64,000 bases of DNA from Klebsiella michiganensis (lineage in GTDB: Bacteria; Pseudomonadota; Gammaproteobacteria; Enterobacterales; Enterobacteriaceae), in NCBI RefSeq assembly GCF_002925905.1, contig NZ_PRDB01000001.1, positions 124,001 to 188,000 on the forward strand, in the 5' to 3' direction. This document shows positions 55,701 through 64,000 of the stretch, piece after piece. The position numbers and the translations under genes are program-made. Numbering within the stretch: the first letter of the stretch is position 1; every line of letters starts with the position of its first letter. The notes under the pieces are model-generated. The model had not been told where the DNA came from. It saw only the letters and a program-made list of their open reading frames with translations, and did no database searches.

Positions 55701-55782
55701 TTGTTTTCACGCTACCCGGGGTTTATGACAAAACGATGAATGAAGTGTGGCGAAAGGATGACGCCGGAGCAGAAGACTCCCT

Positions 55783-56002
55783 CCCGGAGGCGGCGCTTAA
55801 CGCGCCTTTCCGGGCTACTCGTCCGCAGTCAGCGGTAAACCCGTAGCCCGGTCAGCGCAGCGCCACCGGGACGCCCGGCGCACACGCATTCAATACCTAG
55901 GCTTATCCCGGAGGCGGCGCTTGACGCGCCTGTCCGGGCTACCCGTCCGCAGACGGCGGTGAACCCGTAGCCCGGGTAAGGCGCCAGCCGCAACCCGGGA
56001 AA
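55783..56002. repeat. BIME between phnR and phnS
   Basis: Four REP units in alternating orientation (CCCGGAGGCGGCGCTTAACGCGCC..., GTAGCCCGGTCAGCGCAGCG..., CCCGGAGGCGGCGCTTGACGCGCC..., GTAGCCCGGGTAAGGCG...). They separate phnR from the transport operon and may act as a processing or termination barrier. Confidence 0.9.
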
Positions 56003-56025
56003 ACGCTCGGGCAGGACCAATAAAA

Positions 56026-56745
56026 TCAATGGGTATCGACTTCAATACGCAGGCTGTCGTGGCGCCAGTACTCGATATCGTAATCGAGAATTCGCCCGTG
56101 CTGATCGTAGTTGAGGCGGCGCAAGAGCAGCGCCGGCCGCCCTTCCATCACCCCCAGGGCTTCCGCGGCCTGGGGCGGCATTGAGGTGGGCCAGAACGAC
56201 AGATGCATACTGGTATATATCAGGTCATAGTGGGTCTGATAAATTTCGGTCAGGCTGCCGTTTAAATCATGGCGCAGCAGCTCCGGAACCCTGGCCGGCA
56301 GGCAGTGATTTTCACAGTAGCAGATTGCCCGCCCGTCAGCATGGCGCAGTCGGGTGAGCAGGTAGATCTGGTCGAACGGCTGCAGCGCCAGCGGCGCCAT
56401 AACGTCCAGCGGAACGGCGGCCAGACGACCGTCGAGCAGCACCGTTTTCGGCTCTCGTCCCTGTTCCAGGCACAGCTTGTGGAAGTTGGTATTCTGCGTC
56501 GGATCCAACCACAAGCGCTCCGGCGTAACAAACCAGCCGCGGCGGTCGGCGCGATAAATCACGCCGCTGGACTCAAGCTGCGCCAGGCTCTCACGCACCG
56601 TAATACGCGTGGTGTTGAACAGCGCGCACAGCTCGCGCTCGGACGGCAGCTTATCGCCGCTCTTCAACGCGCCGTTTTGAATACGCGCCTGAAGCTGCGC
56701 CTTGATCAGCAGATACTGTGGCGTCTCGCCAGAGGGTGATTTCAT
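56026..56745 (-). CDS. phnR: PhnR, GntR/HutC-family regulator of phosphonate genes
   Basis: A 239-aa regulator with an N-terminal winged HTH ([20 protein letters not shown]...[16 protein letters not shown], residues ~12-70) and a UTRA ligand domain ([21 protein letters not shown]). It lies between phnS and the divergent phnW, as in Salmonella, and probably represses both until 2-aminoethylphosphonate or a product binds. Confidence 0.9.
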   Translation of the reverse strand: MKSPSGETPQYLLIKAQLQARIQNGALKSGDKLPSERELCALFNTTRITVRESLAQLESSGVIYRADRRGWFVTPERLWLDPTQNTNFHKLCLEQGREPKTVLLDGRLAAVPLDVMAPLALQPFDQIYLLTRLRHADGRAICYCENHCLPARVPELLRHDLNGSLTEIYQTHYDLIYTSMHLSFWPTSMPPQAAEALGVMEGRPALLLRRLNYDQHGRILDYDIEYWRHDSLRIEVDTH

Positions 56746-56820
56746 GTTCGCTCGCGGCCAAATTTGATGCGCTCATTATACATAACCAGATGAATTTTTT
56801 GTTGCAGCGCTACTTTCCCT

Positions 56821-56874
56821 TTGACCTTTTCGGGGCACGATCGTCATTATAAAAAACATCTGGTATAGACCAAA
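56821..56874 (+). promoter_or_regulatory. phnW promoter and PhnR operator
   Basis: TTGACC (56821-56826) and CATTAT (56845-56850) are spaced 18 bp. TCTGGTATAGACCAAA at 56859-56874 starts 9 bp after the -10, so it covers the transcription start. It matches the operator before phnS. Confidence 0.75.
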
Positions 56875-56885
56875 TGGTGAAAACA

Positions 56886-57989
56886 ATGACTTCGCGTAAT
56901 TATCTGCTGCTGACGCCCGGACCGCTAACCACTTCCCGTACGGTAAAAGAGGCGATGCTGTTCGATAGCTGTACCTGGGACGACGACTACAATCTCGGCG
57001 TCGTTCAGGTCATTCGCCAACGGCTGGTGGAACTGGCGACGCCCGCTAACGGCTACACCTCAGTGCTGCTGCAAGGCAGCGGCAGCTACGCGGTTGAAGC
57101 GGTGCTCGGTAGCGCGATCGGCGCGCAGGGAAAAGTACTGATTATCAGCAACGGCGCCTACGGCGCGCGCATGATCGAGATGGCGAAACTGATGTGCATT
57201 GCGCACCATCCCTACGACTGCGGCGAAGTGGCGCGGCCGGACGCGGCGGCGATCGAACGGATCCTGCAAACCGACCCGGCGATCACCCATATCGCCATGG
57301 TGCATAGCGAAACCACGACCGGCATGCTCAACCCGATCGAAGAGGTCGCCGCGCTGGCGAAACGGTACGACAAACGCTACATCGTCGATGCCATGAGCAG
57401 CTTCGGCGGCATTCCCATGGACGTCGCCGCCCTGAATATCGATTATCTGATAAGCTCCGCCAACAAATGCATTCAGGGTGTGCCGGGCTTTGCCTTCGTC
57501 ATTGCCCGGGAGGCGGAACTGGCAAACTGCCAGGGCCGCTCGCGCTCGCTGTCGCTGGATCTGTACGCCCAGTGGCGCTGCATGGAGGATAACCACGGCA
57601 AGTGGCGCTTCACCTCGCCGACCCATACCGTGCTGGCCTTTGCCCAGGCGCTGAAGGAGCTGGCGGAGGAAGGCGGCGTGCGCGCACGTCATCAGCGTTA
57701 CAGCACGAACCAGCGCCGTCTGGTGGCGGGAATGCGTGCGCTAGGCTTTCAGCCGCTGCTCGACGATAGCCTGCACTCGCCGATCATCACCGCGTTTTAC
57801 TCCCCGGATACGCCGCAGTATCGCTTTAAGGATTTCTATCAGCGGCTTAAAGAGCAGGGTTTCGTGATCTATCCGGGCAAGGTGTCGCAAAGCGACTGCT
57901 TCCGTATCGGCAACATCGGCGAAGTGTACGACGCCGACATCACCGCCCTGCTGGCGGCCATCAAAAACGCCATGTACTGGCAATGCTAA
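56886..57989 (+). CDS. phnW: PhnW, 2-aminoethylphosphonate:pyruvate transaminase
   Basis: A 367-aa PLP aminotransferase converting 2-aminoethylphosphonate and pyruvate to phosphonoacetaldehyde and alanine. The PLP lysine is K194 in [12 protein letters not shown]. The whole sequence follows Salmonella PhnW ([33 protein letters not shown]). The start at MTSRNY (56886) agrees with that enzyme and has GGTG upstream; an ATG four codons earlier lies in the operator edge. phnX starts 9 nt later. Confidence 0.95.
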   Translation: MTSRNYLLLTPGPLTTSRTVKEAMLFDSCTWDDDYNLGVVQVIRQRLVELATPANGYTSVLLQGSGSYAVEAVLGSAIGAQGKVLIISNGAYGARMIEMAKLMCIAHHPYDCGEVARPDAAAIERILQTDPAITHIAMVHSETTTGMLNPIEEVAALAKRYDKRYIVDAMSSFGGIPMDVAALNIDYLISSANKCIQGVPGFAFVIAREAELANCQGRSRSLSLDLYAQWRCMEDNHGKWRFTSPTHTVLAFAQALKELAEEGGVRARHQRYSTNQRRLVAGMRALGFQPLLDDSLHSPIITAFYSPDTPQYRFKDFYQRLKEQGFVIYPGKVSQSDCFRIGNIGEVYDADITALLAAIKNAMYWQC

Positions 57990-57998
57990 GGAACCGTC

Positions 57999-58808
57999 AT
58001 GAACCGTATTAACGCCGTTATTCTTGATTGGGCAGGCACCACCGTCGACTTTGGCTCCTTCGCGCCGACGCAGATTTTCGTTGAGGCCTTTCGTCAGGCT
58101 TTTGCCGTGGAGATTACGCTCGAAGAAGCCAGGGTGCCGATGGGTCTCGGCAAATGGCAGCATATTGAAGCGCTGGGAAAACTGCCCGCCGTGGACGCCC
58201 GCTGGCAGGCGAAGTTTGGCCGGGCGATGAACGCTGCCGATATCGACGCGATCTATGCTGCTTTTATGCCGCTGCAGATTGCCAAAGTTGTCGATTTTTC
58301 TGCGCCGATAGCCGGGGTTGTCGGCACCATTGCCGCGCTGCGCGCCGAAGGCATAAAAATTGGCTCCTGTTCCGGCTATCCGCGTCCGGTGATGGAAAAG
58401 CTGGCGCCGGCCGCCGCCGCGCAGGGCTATGCGCCTGACCACTGGGTGGCGACGGACGACCTCGCCGTCGGGGGGCGGCCAGGCCCGTGGATGGCGTTAC
58501 AGAACGTCATTGTCCTCGGCATCGACTCGGTAGCCCACTGCGTCAAGGTTGATGATTCCGCTCCCGGCATTACCGAAGGATTAAACGCCGGGATGTGGAG
58601 CGTGGGTCTGGCGGTTTCCGGTAACGAATTCGGCGCCAGCTGGGAGGAATATCAGCAGATGAGCGCCGAAGAGATCGCCGCCCGCCGCGAGCACGCCGCC
58701 GGGAAGCTGTACGCCGCCGGGGCGCACTATGTGGTGGATACGCTGGCGGATTTGCCGGGCGTGATTGCCGACATCAACCGTCGTCTGGCGCAGGGCGAAC
58801 GCCCGTAG
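57999..58808 (+). CDS. phnX: PhnX, phosphonoacetaldehyde hydrolase
   Basis: A 269-aa HAD-superfamily phosphonatase that splits phosphonoacetaldehyde into acetaldehyde and phosphate. Nucleophile D10 is in [11 protein letters not shown] and the Schiff-base lysine K52 in [12 protein letters not shown]. Motif [24 protein letters not shown] is intact. With PhnW it completes the two-step degradation of 2-aminoethylphosphonate. Confidence 0.95.
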   Translation: MNRINAVILDWAGTTVDFGSFAPTQIFVEAFRQAFAVEITLEEARVPMGLGKWQHIEALGKLPAVDARWQAKFGRAMNAADIDAIYAAFMPLQIAKVVDFSAPIAGVVGTIAALRAEGIKIGSCSGYPRPVMEKLAPAAAAQGYAPDHWVATDDLAVGGRPGPWMALQNVIVLGIDSVAHCVKVDDSAPGITEGLNAGMWSVGLAVSGNEFGASWEEYQQMSAEEIAARREHAAGKLYAAGAHYVVDTLADLPGVIADINRRLAQGERP

Positions 58809-58840
58809 TTTTATTGACGATTCGCCTGACTGCGGCCCCA

Positions 58841-60022
58841 TTACACTCGTACTTTCGTCGCCACCAGCAGGCCGGTCAGCAGCATCAACGTACCGGAGAG
58901 GACCAGCGGCGAGAGCAGACCAAGGTGATCCAGCGCCACGCCGCCAACCGCGGCGCCGCAGGTGTTGGCCAGCTGGATCACCGCCACCTGAATCGACCCG
59001 GCTTTCTCCGCCTGATCGGACAGGGAGCGGGTGATCCACGTTGACCAGCCAACCGGTATCAACGCGAAGGCAAAGCCCCAGATAACGGCAACCGTCGACG
59101 CCACGATTTTACTCTCCCCCCACAGCACCAGCACCGCCGCGCTGATGGCCAGCACCACCGGGGCAACCGCCAGCGCCGCTTTCACCGATCGTTTGAGCAG
59201 CATCGAAGAGAGCGAGGTGCCGACGAAGCTGGCAATGCCGAAGCTCAACAGCACCAGCGTCAGGCCGTCAACGTCAAAGCCCGCCAGCGTCATATACACC
59301 GGGCGAATATAGGTAAAGAAGGCGAACTGGCCGGCGAAGGCCATAAAAATGGCGCACATCCCGGCCATCACACCGGGGCGCTTTAGCAGGCCGAACATAT
59401 TTTGCTGCGCCGAGGTGGACTCGCCCGGCAGAGACGGCAGCGCCTTCAGCACCCAAATCGTACAGACCACCCCCATCACCGCGGCGCCGTTAAAGACGTT
59501 ACGCCAGCCGATAATCCCACCGAGGAAGCTGCCCAGCGGCGCGGCGATCACCAGCGCTATCGATACCGCGCCAAAAATAACCGACAGGGCTTTGGGCACC
59601 ACGCGCATCGGCACAAGCCGCATGGTGAGCGACGCCGACATCGCCCAAAAGCCGCCCAGCGCCAGCCCGAGGCAGGCGCGGCCGAGCAGCAATAACGCAA
59701 AGCTGTTAGCAAAAGAGACCAGCAGGCAGGAAAGGGTCAGCAGAACCGAAAACAGAATCACCACGTAGCGGCGATCGGTACTGCGGATGATCGAGGTGAT
59801 AAACAGGCTGGCGAACATCGCCACGAACGCCGTGGTGGTGACCGACTGTCCGGCAACCCCTTCAGAGATGCCTAAATCCTGCGCCATCGGTGTGAGCAGG
59901 CTTACCGGCAGGAACTCAACGGTAATCAGGCAGGCCACGCAGAAGGCCACCGCAAAAACCGCCGACCAGTTGGGTCGCGCCGCCTGATGAGCCTGTGGCG
60001 TAGAGGCATTCGAAGGAGTCAT
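58841..60022 (-). CDS. nepI: NepI purine ribonucleoside exporter
   Basis: A 393-aa MFS exporter of inosine and guanosine-type ribonucleosides. It follows E. coli NepI over most of its length ([42 protein letters not shown]), with 12 hydrophobic segments. AGGTAACTT precedes the ATG. It converges on phnX with a 32-nt gap. Confidence 0.93.
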   Translation of the reverse strand: MTPSNASTPQAHQAARPNWSAVFAVAFCVACLITVEFLPVSLLTPMAQDLGISEGVAGQSVTTTAFVAMFASLFITSIIRSTDRRYVVILFSVLLTLSCLLVSFANSFALLLLGRACLGLALGGFWAMSASLTMRLVPMRVVPKALSVIFGAVSIALVIAAPLGSFLGGIIGWRNVFNGAAVMGVVCTIWVLKALPSLPGESTSAQQNMFGLLKRPGVMAGMCAIFMAFAGQFAFFTYIRPVYMTLAGFDVDGLTLVLLSFGIASFVGTSLSSMLLKRSVKAALAVAPVVLAISAAVLVLWGESKIVASTVAVIWGFAFALIPVGWSTWITRSLSDQAEKAGSIQVAVIQLANTCGAAVGGVALDHLGLLSPLVLSGTLMLLTGLLVATKVRV

Positions 60023-60192
60023 AAGTTACCTGCATGGTTGAACACGGGGAAGCCGCGCAGTGTAACATTTTAAATGTGACGAATTTAACGTTTTGACAAC
60101 TTTTCAGACCTTGCAAAGCACCCGCGTAGCTGCTCGCATAACCGGAAAATCACGTTTTTAGGTATTTCAGAACAGTAAGAGGAAGAAATAAC

Positions 60193-60209
60193 ATAGCACT
60201 TGGTGCTAT
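60193..60209. promoter_or_regulatory. Operator of the RelE/HigB-like TA module
   Basis: ATAGCAC-TTG-GTGCTAT is a perfect 7-3-7 palindrome 28 bp before the toxin start. It is typical of XRE/HigA antitoxin autorepression sites. Confidence 0.65.
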
Positions 60210-60237
60210 ATTTATGGTTACAGGATGTCAGCCAATG

Positions 60238-60594
60238 CGTGTTTTTAAAACGAAATGGTTTACCAGGGAAGCCCGGGCCCATGCGATTGATGATGGCGAA
60301 CTCTGCAAAGCGATTGAAGCCACTCTCCAGGGAAAAGCAGATAACCTTGGTGGCGGCGTTTACAAAAAACGCCTCAATAAAAATCGCGATCGCGCAATTA
60401 TTCTGGCAAAGGGCGCTGAGCATTGGTTTTACACATTTTTATACGCCAAACAGGATATCGCCAATATCGATAACCGAGAACTCGCGGCGTTCCGTGAGTT
60501 AGCCAGGCATTATTCCCTTCTCAGCGAGGAGAAAATGGCGGCATTGGTTAAGAGAAAAGAATTGGTGGAGATTTGTCATGACTGCAAAAACTAA
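60238..60594 (+). CDS. RelE/HigB-superfamily toxin (PF06296-like)
   Basis: A 118-aa toxin-like protein (MRVFKTKWFTREARAHAIDD...LGGGVYKKRLNKNRDRAIILAKG...HWFYTFLYAKQDIANID), matching the stand-alone RelE branch encoded toxin-first before an XRE antitoxin. It probably cleaves mRNA at the ribosome. The start at 60238 is chosen by homology; AGGA lies 13 nt upstream. It overlaps the antitoxin gene by 17 nt. Confidence 0.83.
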   Translation, partial: RVFKTKWFTREARAHAIDDGELCKAIEATLQGKADNLGGGVYKKRLNKNRDRAIILAKGAEHWFYTFLYAKQDIANIDNRELAAFRELARHYSLLSEEKMAALVKRKELVEICHDCKN

Positions 60595-60901
60595 ATTCAA
60601 AAGCCCCGCCTTTGAAGCTATCCATAGCGCTGCAGCAGGTTTATACAGTGTTGATGCGATCGCGCAGGAGACAATGCGCAGCTTTGATGAAACATGCATC
60701 AGCCGCGTAAGCGATTTCCAACCTGGTGAAATTAAGGCTCTACGTGACCAACTCAACGTCAGTCAGCCGGTTTTTGCCCGCTATCTGAACACCAGCGTTT
60801 CCACAGTCCAAAAATGGGAAAGCGGGGCAAAACGCCCCGGTGGGCTGGCACTGAAATTACTCACCATCGTGCAAAAACATGGGTTAGAGGTACTGGCATG
60901 A
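60578..60901 (+). CDS. XRE-family antitoxin
   Basis: A 107-aa HTH protein (FQPGEIKALRDQLNVSQPVFARYLNTSVSTVQKWESGAKRPGGLAL, residues ~50-95) of the HigA/NadS/YiaG type. The extended N-terminus probably binds the toxin. The HTH is expected to bind the palindrome upstream of the operon. GGAG lies about 7 nt before the ATG, inside the toxin gene. Confidence 0.85.
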   Translation: MTAKTKFKSPAFEAIHSAAAGLYSVDAIAQETMRSFDETCISRVSDFQPGEIKALRDQLNVSQPVFARYLNTSVSTVQKWESGAKRPGGLALKLLTIVQKHGLEVLA

Positions 60902-60983
60902 TGGCTTTGTTGCGATGACTTATGCACCGGTGGCCCCGTCGGCGTGACGTTTAACGAAGCCAACAGCGCACCGGGAAGTGATA

Positions 60984-61436
60984 TCAGTGCAGCCAGTGGA
61001 CGCCATCCTCCGGTAAAAATAGCGCGTTATAGCGCTCCTGCAAAGCGTGCAGGTCGCTCACTTCCGGCTCCAGCTCGCGAAGAAAACCTTGTGCCAGGCG
61101 GATTTGCGCTTCGGTAATCGGCGCCGCGAGGCGGGACTTTTTCATCAACCGATACCAGTAGTGCAGGTTCTGCTCGCTGCCGTCGACGATAGCGACCTGC
61201 CAGATCAGCAGCACCTGCGCGGCATTTTGCAAATGCGCTTCATTCGGCCGCTCCAGGTAGCGCAGATACTCGTTGCCGGCGGTTTTTCCCAGCTGATCGA
61301 TCATCGATTCCAGCGGTACCGGCGTAATGCCTAACCGTTCGCTCAGACGGCGAATCGCACGGCGTGAATCAGAGGTAAGTACCCGAAATCCCACAACAAA
61401 TACCACTATCAGCGTGGCCAGTCCTAACCAGATCAT
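60984..61436 (-). CDS. yicN: YicN, DUF1198 membrane protein
   Basis: A 150-aa protein with one N-terminal membrane segment (MIWLGLATLIVVFVVGFRVL) and a soluble remainder. It agrees with E. coli YicN throughout (SRRAIRRLSERLGI, HLQNAAQVLLIWQVAIVDGS, ending EDGVHWLH). Function unknown. GAGAGG precedes the ATG at 61436, and the frame four codons longer is not supported. Confidence 0.92.
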   Translation of the reverse strand: MIWLGLATLIVVFVVGFRVLTSDSRRAIRRLSERLGITPVPLESMIDQLGKTAGNEYLRYLERPNEAHLQNAAQVLLIWQVAIVDGSEQNLHYWYRLMKKSRLAAPITEAQIRLAQGFLRELEPEVSDLHALQERYNALFLPEDGVHWLH

Positions 61437-61565
61437 GCATCCTCTCATTCAATCGCAGCCCCACTATCATAATGGGAAATTGCCCGCTGTCGACTGCCGG
61501 ACGTACCAGAATGTGACTTATCGCGACACCGTCTCGCTATCATCAAACCGCCCGGCAAGAGGCAT

Positions 61566-61591
61566 AAAAAAGCCCGGCGCAGGGGCCGGGC
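61566..61591 (-). terminator. Terminator after uhpT
   Basis: On the minus strand GCCCGGC-N6-GCCGGGC is followed by six T, 22 nt beyond the uhpT stop. Confidence 0.9.
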
Positions 61592-61613
61592 AACGTGACT
61601 CACACCCAATGAC

Positions 61614-63005
61614 TCAGGCAGTCTGCAACGTTTGCGTCTTTTTCTGACGGCGGATTTTACGTTCCTCAAACACCGCGACGATGGCCATCAGGCAGATGCA
61701 GCCAATCGCCGCCGCATCCAGCGCCGCAAAGGTGCCCGCCCAGCCGGTGAGGCCGAAAATCGGCGTACCGTCGGCAATCATCCCGAGGCCGAGCTTGGCG
61801 AAGCTGTCGCCGATCAGATAGGCGAAGGTGCCCTTGATCCCGTCGGCAGCGCCAATCGCCTTTTTCGGCACGAAACCTACCGCGGCAACGCCGATCAGCA
61901 GCTGCGGGCCAAACACCAGGAAGCCCAGCGCAAACAGCGAGGCGAGATAAACGTACTGGTTACTGGCGTGCTGATAAACCCCCAGGGTGGCGATAATCAG
62001 CGCCAGCGCAATGCAGGCCACCAGCGCGCGACGACCGTTTGCCAGATCCGACAGCCAGCCCCACAGCAGCGTGCCGACCAGCGCGCCCACTTCAAACAGG
62101 GTAAAGCCCTGAATCGCCACCTCTTTGGAGAGCTTCAGCTCCTGGAAAGCGTAAACGGTGGACCACTGGTCGATACCGATGCGCACCACGTACAGGAAGA
62201 TGTTGGAGAAGCACAGCAGCCAGATGACTTTGTTCTTCAGTACGTACTCGACGAAGATCTGCCATTTGGTCATGGCGTTCTCTTCCGTCTCTTTATCCTC
62301 TTCGCTGATCTCTTCGCCAAACAGCTCTTCGGCGTTACCGAGGCCGTAGGATTCCGGGGAGTCGCTGCCGAAGCGCAGGCCGATAAAACCGACGATCAGC
62401 GCGATAATCGACGGGAAGATAAACATCCCGATCACGTGGCCGTCGAACAGGTAGTTGGCGCCAAACAGCGCTACGCCCGCCGCGCCGGCGCCGCCGAGAT
62501 TGTGAGAAATATTCCAGAAGCCGAGGAAGGTGCCGCGCTTACGGCGAGGCGTCCACTTGGTAATAGTCGAATAGCTGCATGAGCCGCCGGTGCTCTGGAA
62601 AAAGCCGCTCAGGGCGTAGAAGGCGATCATCAGGAACAGGCTGGTCGACCCCGCGCCCATGCTGGCGCTGAAGCCAAGCATACAGATGGCCGAAAGAATC
62701 AGCATAAACGGCAGAAACTGCTTGGTGTTCTTACCGTCTGCGTAGTAAGAAACCAGCGTTTTACCGACGCCGTAGGTGATTGAGAATCCGAGACCGATCA
62801 TCCCCAGCTGCGTCATGCTCAGCCCGTAGGTGGAGATCATGTCGTTCTGCGCGATGTTAAAGTTTTTGCGGATCAGGTACATGGTCAGATAGCCGATGAA
62901 AACCACCAGATACGACTGCATGAACGGTTTGAACCACATTTTGCGCCGCGCTTCGAGCGGCAGGTCCAGGGTTGGCTTACGCACCTGGTTTAAGAAGGCC
63001 AGCAT
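61614..63005 (-). CDS. uhpT: UhpT hexose-6-phosphate:phosphate antiporter
   Basis: A 463-aa MFS organophosphate antiporter importing glucose-6-phosphate and fosfomycin-like substrates in exchange for phosphate. The sequence equals E. coli UhpT in layout: [20 protein letters not shown], essential R46 in [29 protein letters not shown]. Twelve hydrophobic segments are seen. It is transcribed from its own promoter downstream of uhpC. Confidence 0.96.
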   Translation of the reverse strand: MLAFLNQVRKPTLDLPLEARRKMWFKPFMQSYLVVFIGYLTMYLIRKNFNIAQNDMISTYGLSMTQLGMIGLGFSITYGVGKTLVSYYADGKNTKQFLPFMLILSAICMLGFSASMGAGSTSLFLMIAFYALSGFFQSTGGSCSYSTITKWTPRRKRGTFLGFWNISHNLGGAGAAGVALFGANYLFDGHVIGMFIFPSIIALIVGFIGLRFGSDSPESYGLGNAEELFGEEISEEDKETEENAMTKWQIFVEYVLKNKVIWLLCFSNIFLYVVRIGIDQWSTVYAFQELKLSKEVAIQGFTLFEVGALVGTLLWGWLSDLANGRRALVACIALALIIATLGVYQHASNQYVYLASLFALGFLVFGPQLLIGVAAVGFVPKKAIGAADGIKGTFAYLIGDSFAKLGLGMIADGTPIFGLTGWAGTFAALDAAAIGCICLMAIVAVFEERKIRRQKKTQTLQTA

Positions 63006-63074
63006 GATTGGGTGACTCCTGAGCTGATTTAGTACCTGCGAATGGCAGGCATTGTAAAAATCAGCCGGGAGACT

Positions 63075-63096
63075 CGCCTGAGACAGCGTCCAGGCG
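63075..63096. promoter_or_regulatory. Inverted repeat in the uhpT promoter (UhpA-site candidate)
   Basis: CGCCTG-N10-CAGGCG lies 70-91 bp before the uhpT start, in the 145-bp gap after uhpC. uhpT is known to be activated by the response regulator UhpA from upstream sites; assigning this repeat to UhpA is inference. Confidence 0.45.
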
Positions 63097-63150
63097 AAAC
63101 CGGGAAAATTTCTTAGTTTTACGCCATTCGGCGAAGAAAGGTGAAGTGGG

Positions 63151-64000
63151 TCACGCTTCTCGCGGCGCCTGGGCGTTTAAAAACGGCAGCAGCAGCAGGG
63201 CGGAAATGCCGGCGGCAATGGCGATAACCACGAAAAAGCCGCTCCAGTGCCAGATTTCCATCACCTGCGCCAGCGGCCAGCCGGAGAGCGATGCGCCAAG
63301 ATAGGCAAACAGGCCAACAAAGCCGGTTGCCGCCCCCGCCGCCTCTTTGTGCGAGCACTCCGCCGCCGCCATGCCGATCAGCATCTGTGGGCCAAAAACG
63401 AAAAAGCCGGTCGTGAAGAAGCAGGCCGCCTGCATCACGTAGCTGGCGAACGGCATCAGCCAGAGGCCACCCACCGACAGCAAAATACCGGCGGCGAAAA
63501 TCAGGTTCATCGGCCCGCGGTTGCCGTTAAACAGTTTATCCGAGCCCCAGCCCGCCACCAGCGCGCCGATAAAGCCGCCCACCTCGAACATGGTGACCGC
63601 CGAATTCGCCGTGACCAGATCGACGCCGAGCGTTTCCGACATATACAGGTTGCCCCAGTCGTTAATCGCCGCGCGCACCACGTACACCAGCACGTAGCAC
63701 AGCGAGAGCAGCCAGATATAGGGATTCAGCAGCACGTATTTGGTGAGGATCTCTTTACGAGTCAGGCCAGCCCCTTCCTGCTGCTGGGCAATCTCCAGCT
63801 CATCGTGCCGCCAGTCGCCCACGGCGGGCAGCCCTACCGCCTGCGGCCGGTCGCGCAGCCGCCAGCAGAGAAACAGTCCGGCGAGGATCGCCAGCATGCC
63901 GGCAATCATCATCCCCGTTCGCCAGCCGTAGTGCAGCGCCGCCGCGCCAACCACCATCGGGATCAGCGCCCCGCCGACGTTATGCGCCGTATTCCACAGC
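63151..64000 (-). CDS. uhpC: UhpC sugar-phosphate sensor (3' part; N-terminus outside window)
   Basis: The C-terminal ~282 residues of a UhpT-like MFS protein that senses external glucose-6-phosphate and signals through UhpB. Residues such as [41 protein letters not shown] and [23 protein letters not shown] match UhpC. It lies directly upstream of uhpT on the same strand, as in E. coli. Confidence 0.92.
   Translation of the reverse strand, partial: LWNTAHNVGGALIPMVVGAAALHYGWRTGMMIAGMLAILAGLFLCWRLRDRPQAVGLPAVGDWRHDELEIAQQQEGAGLTRKEILTKYVLLNPYIWLLSLCYVLVYVVRAAINDWGNLYMSETLGVDLVTANSAVTMFEVGGFIGALVAGWGSDKLFNGNRGPMNLIFAAGILLSVGGLWLMPFASYVMQAACFFTTGFFVFGPQMLIGMAAAECSHKEAAGAATGFVGLFAYLGASLSGWPLAQVMEIWHWSGFFVVIAIAAGISALLLLPFLNAQAPREA

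Overview
The window is chromosomal DNA of an enterobacterium, most likely Klebsiella or a close relative (Raoultella, K. aerogenes group). The backbone gltS-xanP-yicH ... yicI-yicJ-selC ... yicL-yicS ... nepI-yicN ... uhpT-uhpC follows the E. coli/Salmonella selC neighbourhood. Coding DNA is GC-rich, intergenic DNA carries many REP/BIME and two ERIC elements, and the eefABC-type pump and phnRSTUV/WX cluster fit Klebsiella. Assignments rest on recognising protein families by eye; no database was searched.

Layout. 1-4.1 kb: gltS (partial), xanP behind a PurR-like box, yicH. 4.3-8.0 kb: an alpha-glucoside-type PTS EIICB, a GH4 phospho-glycosidase and an RpiR regulator. 8.2-15.1 kb: an eight-gene minus-strand operon (PRD regulator, fructose-type EIIA, EIIB and EIIC, two class II ketose-bisphosphate aldolases, ROK sugar kinase, D-lyxose isomerase-type cupin). 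15.4-16.0 kb: 4.3 tandem BIME units. 16.0-19.7 kb: yicI and yicJ for alpha-xylosides. 19.99-20.08 kb: selC.

20.1-21.0 kb is a graveyard downstream of selC: symE-like, rhuM and P-loop kinase fragments. 21.2-33.8 kb is an accessory block of redox enzymes, regulators, transporters and nlpA. 34.2-41.1 kb holds an RND pump (eefABC-like) with a following MFS gene, behind a 300-nt leader with a Fur-like palindrome. 41.2-43.6 kb is murQP and 43.7-44.2 kb a chromosomal ccdAB with a perfect 30-bp palindrome. yicL follows, preceded by an 11-bp repeat of the selC 3' end.

45.3-46.7 kb: an Rpn-type nuclease gene and yicS. 46.8-51.7 kb: a LacI-controlled lactose/cellobiose-type PTS with a LamB/ScrY-type porin. 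51.9-58.8 kb: a complete 2-aminoethylphosphonate system, phnRSTUV facing phnWX, with matching operators at both promoters. 58.8-64.0 kb: nepI, a RelE/HigB-like toxin-antitoxin pair, yicN, uhpT and the end of uhpC.

Taken together the region is a nutrient-acquisition zone. It has four PTS systems under different regulators, two of them apparently borrowing a general EIIA. It also carries an alpha-xyloside route, phosphonate use, hexose-phosphate uptake and two purine transporters, interspersed with efflux pumps and two toxin-antitoxin modules. I saw no integrase, transposase-bearing IS, prophage or CRISPR. The most interesting unassigned items are the eight-gene ketose/lyxose operon, the structured Fur-box leader before the RND pump, and the decayed selC island boundary.
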